DNA from: Echiichthys vipera
Taxonomy: Eukaryota > Chordata > Actinopteri > Perciformes > Trachinidae
NCBI GenBank assembly: GCA_963691815.1
Contig: OY829667.1
Span: 16,382,563-16,446,562 of the forward strand
Length of the DNA: 64,000 nucleotides
Reading direction: 5' to 3'
Within the stretch, counting starts at the first letter, position 1; each line of letters begins with the position of its first letter. Positions 59,404-64,000 of this stretch are shown here, in pieces. A model generated the notes under the pieces. That model ran no database searches, was not told where the DNA came from, and saw only the letters and a program-made list of their open reading frames with translations. The position numbers were made by a program, and so were the translations under genes.

Positions 59404-59517
59404 GAAGGTGAAGTGACTTCTCCTAATACATCCATCCCTGATACCCATGGCAAAAGAACAGAACCCTGCGTGGACCCAGTCACACTGAATAACATTACAG
59501 TTACAACTTTTACACAA
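59404..59517. repeat. 114-bp unit C, first copy (tandem with 59806-59919)
   Basis: The sequence gaaggtgaagtgacttctcc ... aacattacagttacaactttta recurs 402 bp downstream with two substitutions (gatacc/gacacc; ggaccc/ggatcc). It directly precedes copy B of the 54.7-kb repeat. Confidence 0.92.
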
Positions 59518-59804
59518 CTGAAGCGCCTCTGTGTTTTTGTTGTCTTTTCCCCCCAATCTCCCACTGCCAATAAAGCCATTTGAATTTGAAAGTATGGGAG
59601 TTAAGTGTCCTGAGGCAAGACGGCAGACAATTAGAGTATATAGGCTGATGAGCAGGCGAGCCCTTTCACTCACACTGATGTAAGTCATACAGAAACAAGG
59701 ATCTACTCCATCTTACAGGGAGAAAAGTGTGGTGAAAATACTTGTGCTCTCTCAGAGCATGAATCGTAAGTCCGTAGCGTCTGCAGTTGTTCATTGTCTT
59801 CTTG
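59517..59804. repeat. Recently duplicated repeat, copy B (pair of 54677-54949)
   Basis: About 99% identical by eye to copy A 4.84 kb away, plus a 15-bp block at about 59747-59761. It is sandwiched between two copies of unit C, so C plus B forms a 402-bp period followed by a partial second period. Confidence 0.92.
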
Positions 59805-59805
59805 A

Positions 59806-59919
59806 GAAGGTGAAGTGACTTCTCCTAATACATCCATCCCTGACACCCATGGCAAAAGAACAGAACCCTGCGTGGATCCAGTCACACTGAATAACATTAC
59901 AGTTACAACTTTTACATAC
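59806..59919. repeat. 114-bp unit C, second copy
   Basis: Matches 59404-59517 with two differences. After it the sequence diverges (atacttgacaatactctc), ending the repeat period. Confidence 0.92.
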
Positions 59920-59974
59920 TTGACAATACTCTCTGCTACTGTACAGACACATTCTGTTCTCTTCTCTGTTATAC

Positions 59975-60030
59975 GGTATGTTGTCGATTTTGTCCATTTG
60001 ACATTTGATTTTGTCGATTTGACATTTTTC
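59975..60030. repeat. Short tandem repeat (gattttgtc / tttgacattt units)
   Basis: The words gattttgtc and catttgacattt/gatttgacattt alternate (tgtcgattttgtcc, atttgacatttgattttgtc, gatttgacattttt), an imperfect minisatellite of about 2.5 copies. Confidence 0.7.
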
Positions 60031-60956
60031 AAGTTTAATGTGGCTCTTTTGCAAAAAAGTTCCCTCCAGCGGACAAATCAGCCTGGAAATCACAGTTTCA
60101 CTATCGAATCAATCACCATTCTGCCACACAGCTTACCAAGCACAATCTAAATCCCACCAAAAAAACAATTCCACCCAATTCTACCCTAATACAGCCGCAG
60201 AACGTCCCACTAAGACCTCCCCTGTAATTGCTTGCCACCTCTCCCTCCATTTGTGTTGCCAGTCAGTCTGTCCGTACACTGGGTTCAAATTAATGATAGA
60301 TAATAACCTGACTTAGCCAAGCTGCTGGTGCAGGCTAATAGCTGGAATTCAGTGCATGAAGGGCGCCGGACGAATGAGGTCAGTAGTTGCTCGGATGGGT
60401 CAGGAGGAAGAAAGACGGACGGGGCAGACAGATGAAGACAAATCAAAGCAGTCGAATAAATAATCCACCTTTGTGAATCCACGCAGGTGAACGCGGGGGA
60501 AGCGATGCAGCACATTTACCATGTCAGTGTGCAGCCAAGGACGAACACACCAACGCACCCACGCACAAAAATACATTGCACTCATTATCGTCTCAAGGCT
60601 TTCAAGGTCTGACATCATTCGAATCAGCACAGCTCATTTGCTTTCACATTTGCTAATTAATACATCAAGGCTGAGACGTGAAAATTGGACATTTCGACAT
60701 CAATATGTCCCTGAGACTGTGTGAGTATTTGTCCAACACACGTTTGTCTGAGTATCTACATTTAGCAAAAAATGGGATGTTGTTTAGAGTTTCTCTGTAT
60801 ATCCCTGATGTCGGTGTGTGTGCTTTTATCAGTGCGACAGCAGTTTGATGCGTTGATCACAAAGTCATTTTGAAGGCATGCTAGAGTGGATGCTGAGTGC
60901 TTGAACAGAAAAGGGCCGTTACATCTCTGCAGATGCCACATTAATGCCAGTGTGTT
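60031..60956. other. Upstream sequence; no gene
   Basis: Nothing recognised. Confidence 0.5.
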
Positions 60957-61002
60957 TGTTTGTGTGTGTGTGTGTGTGTGTGTGAGTGTGTGTGTGTGTG
61001 TA
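60957..61002. repeat. (GT)n microsatellite
   Basis: GT repeats with one gagt interruption. Confidence 0.95.
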
Positions 61003-63101
61003 TGTTTCCCATCCCGCTGGCAGTCTCCGTGTGGGCTCTGAATAAAAAAGAGCCGGCGGCCAGGTCAGTGCTCATACAGGCTCCTGTCAATGCCTTGTTT
61101 TTATTATTTCTCATCCCTCCATCTCACCCTCTCTCGGGCCAGAGTTTAGCACATATAGCTGGAGGGGGAGGGGAGGGGAGGGGGTATGTTGAGAAGATGG
61201 AGAAATGTAAAGAGTAGACCGATTGACTGACGTTTACCTCTTCAGAACAACAGCATGAAGAGGGAAAAACAACAACTCCTTTCGGTCACACAGTGATCTG
61301 ACTTCAGATAAGTCATGGAAAAGCCTTCCGTTTTCTGCCATGATATTACACATAAGTCCTTAGTGTCAATGACTGATTAATGTTTTGCACTCTTGCAGTA
61401 TCCATTTGGACGACGCAGGATGAAGCTAGCATGTGTGGGAATGTCATTCAGAACCAAAATTGCAGACTGTCATTTCATTCCACTATTTTCCACCTTTACA
61501 AGATGGTGACATAGGTGACAGTGAGGTGCCGTGGAGTCACTAAGCTCTACCTGGCCTCAGACCTGGGAATTTTCTAGCTTTTGAATAAACAAACATGCAT
61601 GATTTTTACCAGCCGTGATAGTGGTATTGTTGATTTTTAACAGCTGATACAACAAGAGATTGAGTGATTTTCAATTGAAAAGATATGTTAAATAGTAGCC
61701 TGCTCTTCATTACACTGCTATAACACTTTCCTACTCACCCTCAGTTGTTTTGTTTTTTTAAGTATTAAAATCGATGCAGCAGGACCAGAGATATGTATAT
61801 CTTGTCCTGCTAGTAGTGGCTGAGGTAGCCTTGAGCAGCTAGCCTCAAGCTGAGATCAGAAGCAGGCTACAGAGGCCTGGTTGGATTACTTTTCTATTTC
61901 TTTAATTTTCAAACTCGTAGTCTTCAACCCCAGCTTTTATGGGGTACTTTTTTCACGTATGCAGTAGTACTTCGCAAGACTTTTAAACAGACACTTGTGC
62001 AGTTCCCCTTTACAGTTGTTTTTCAGGACATCTAGATTAGATGTAGCCATCAATGCACGTTCATGTTATATTTCAACAAAGGATATATCAGTGTTTGCCC
62101 CAGGTTTACAGCGTCACAACTTATGCTGTGATCTGACACTATTCAGAAAATACAATTAGATAAAATCAACTTGATGTTCAAAGGGAGCGGGGGGTGCCGT
62201 TTGGGGGGGGGGGGGGGGTAATATAATGGTAGGGGGAACACTGTTATTCATACATAAAGCAGTTTTAATGTTAAATTCTTCACATACATGACAGTGTTAT
62301 TGATCAGATTTACATGTGAGATGAGAAGGCAGCTTGACAACAGATAAGTCTGTTAAAAGCATGGTCTGGACAAAACTGTTCTGCCCCACAAAACCTCAAA
62401 CTTTTCTGCTGTATGGAAAAAATCACATTGACATTTAGGGATTCTAATCAGCCTTTCTATCTCTATACATTTGAACACCTCCCCAGACTCTATTCACACA
62501 TTGTAAAAAGAGTCTACACTGGGCTGACAGTGGAAGAGAATGGGCTGATAGACTGCCAGCCACAATACAGACACAATGGGAGGATGCAGAGACAGAGGGA
62601 GGGTTAGACAGCGGAGGAGGAGAGTGTTGGTGCTGTCAGGAAACTTGTTGACAACACAGAGATGTACAAGCGAAGATGCCGGTGTTGGGAGGCGAGCGGT
62701 GTGACTGTGAACTGTGTGTGTGTATGTATGTGTGGAGAAGGGGGTGTTGGGGTTGCGGACCACTGGAGCACAAAATTGGAAACAATGTGTCGGCAAGAGT
62801 TAAAAGCAAATATTTACAGGGCTTTAATTAGCATTGGGAGCAGTGAGTTTCCGGTGTGGGTCAGCGCGTCTACAGCAGAGCTGAGGAACACGGAGGGGCA
62901 TGGGTGGTAATTAGATAGACAGTGGTAGATTAATCACAGGATGACAGCGCAGCCTCGCAGCCACACACAAACACATTCACAAGCTATACGCGGCACCATC
63001 ACTTAGTCTGGCAAATACTCTGGACGTTTTCCTCTCACCCAGAGAGGATGGGTGAATCCAGCTTTGACGAGCATACCTTATTCTCTCTTATTTTTCGTCT
63101 A
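61003..63101. other. Upstream sequence; no gene
   Basis: Contains a poly(G) run of about 17 (62203-62219). The small ORFs are unrecognised. Confidence 0.5.
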
Positions 63102-63103
63102 AA

Positions 63104-63134
<31 letters not shown>

Positions 63135-63135
63135 T

Positions 63136-63191
<56 letters not shown>
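63102..63191. repeat. (CA)n microsatellite with CG interruptions
   Basis: CA repeats interrupted by cgcacacgcacgtgca at about 63122-63137, then a pure run. Confidence 0.96.
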
Positions 63192-63193
<2 letters not shown>

Positions 63194-64000
63194 AGTGCAG
63201 ACTACCCTGCAGACGTGCTCTGATTACCTGCTTCTCCCTCTCCCTTGGTCTCCACTATAAATCACAAGCTCTAAATCCCCTCTACCCACGCCACCAGCTC
63301 CCCTCGCTTAAGGACAGCTCCTGAGTTGCTCTGCCCCCCCACACAGATCCTCCTGTGGGGGATTGCAGGATATGCAGAGGACAGCGTGGTCCTGCCCTAG
63401 GGGGAAGAGTTCTTCCGTAGACTGGAGGACTCTGCCACAGCTTAGTGAAACGTGACAAGTAAGGGGGGAAAGTTTAGTAGTTGGCTGAGTGCGCTGCCAT
63501 TAAACATGCTCCATATGTCATAAATATTTTACCGCCTTCTAAGTGTTTTTGACCTTGGATCAGAGTACTGTAGGTTATACCACACTAAGGGGAAGATACA
63601 AGCAGAGTTTCAAACCCTTTAAGACTTCCTTACAATGGTAGTTAAATTGGGCTGAAATGTCGTTTAAAGGTCTCATCTAAGTGATCAAAAAGCTACTTTA
63701 CCTTTCGTTTTGAACAGAAAGGGACTCAAACGCAGGGTTTTAGAGTTCACCATTCAGGATATGGCTGATAAATGCTTACAGGTTTCAGTGAATGTAATAA
63801 AGTTTTTTTGCCTTTAACTTCCAGGACCTTTAAGGTGATTGGTTTGCAATGACCGCTGTGATACAAATTCAAAGGTTTACAAGCTTTCTTCTCTAACCTC
63901 ATGGTTGCTTTGTTTTTACAGTACTGTGGTCAGTAAAGGCATCGTTTTAAAAAGAAACATTTTTACTTGATCCCTGTAAGTGAGTCCACTGACTGTGAAT
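63192..64000. other. End of window; no gene recognised
   Basis: GC-richer stretch at 63270-63430, then AT-rich. No coding segment or clear repeat was identified. Confidence 0.45.

Noticed and set aside
59313..60093. Repeated minus-strand peptides (VTGSTQGSVLLPWVSGMDVLG) as a gene family
   Set aside because: The repetition comes from the 114-bp tandem DNA unit; the frames carry no known domain and are interrupted differently in the two copies.

Overview
This window looks like vertebrate nuclear DNA, most probably from a ray-finned (teleost) fish. It is intron-dominated and has no operons, ribosome binding sites or closely packed ORFs. It is rich in (CA)n, (GA)n and (TA)n microsatellites. It also carries dispersed elements of types common in fish: an L2/CR1/Rex1-like LINE, a hAT-type non-autonomous element, MITEs and a solo LTR. 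No prokaryotic system, CRISPR array, tRNA or rRNA gene was seen.

The only host gene I can support is a neuroligin, best matched to neuroligin-2 (nlgn2), on the minus strand. Two coding exons are visible. The first coding exon (52556-53063, with contiguous 5' UTR to about 53142) encodes the signal peptide and the start of the esterase-like domain. The second is a 54-nt cassette exon (19309-19362) encoding an 18-residue insert that matches neuroligin splice site A. Both exons join in phase 1 and are separated by a 33,193-nt intron. The following exons lie beyond base 1, so 1-19308 is the partial next intron. The stretch from 53143 to 64000 is upstream of the coding start, either a 5' intron or promoter-side DNA.

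Region by region. 1-19308 is intron downstream of the cassette, with a dispersed repeat (about 105-600), a foldback DNA element (4277-5411), a 987-codon uninterrupted LINE ORF (13913-16876, antisense to nlgn2) and two inverted repeats (17.43-17.86 kb). 19.3 kb holds the cassette exon with a long pyrimidine tract, a weak-looking donor and a TGCATG (RBFOX-type) hexamer just downstream. 19.4-52.5 kb is the large intron, with a TTAA-flanked element (24838-25980), several MITEs, an RT pseudogene fragment (29.3 kb), a solo LTR (31539-32066), a long hairpin beside a broken BED-finger transposon (33.2-34.05 kb) and a hAT element with 8-bp target duplications (41498-42406). 53.1-64 kb holds a homeodomain-type site cluster (55.63 kb), a MITE (57.28-57.76 kb) and a recently duplicated repeat seen at 54.68 kb and 59.40-59.92 kb.

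Functionally, the window reports on how one synaptic adhesion gene is laid out and spliced. The rest is transposon sediment, with one LINE that still looks coding-competent. I found no wholly new biological system. The most interesting signal is the isolated cassette exon and the splicing-control elements around it.
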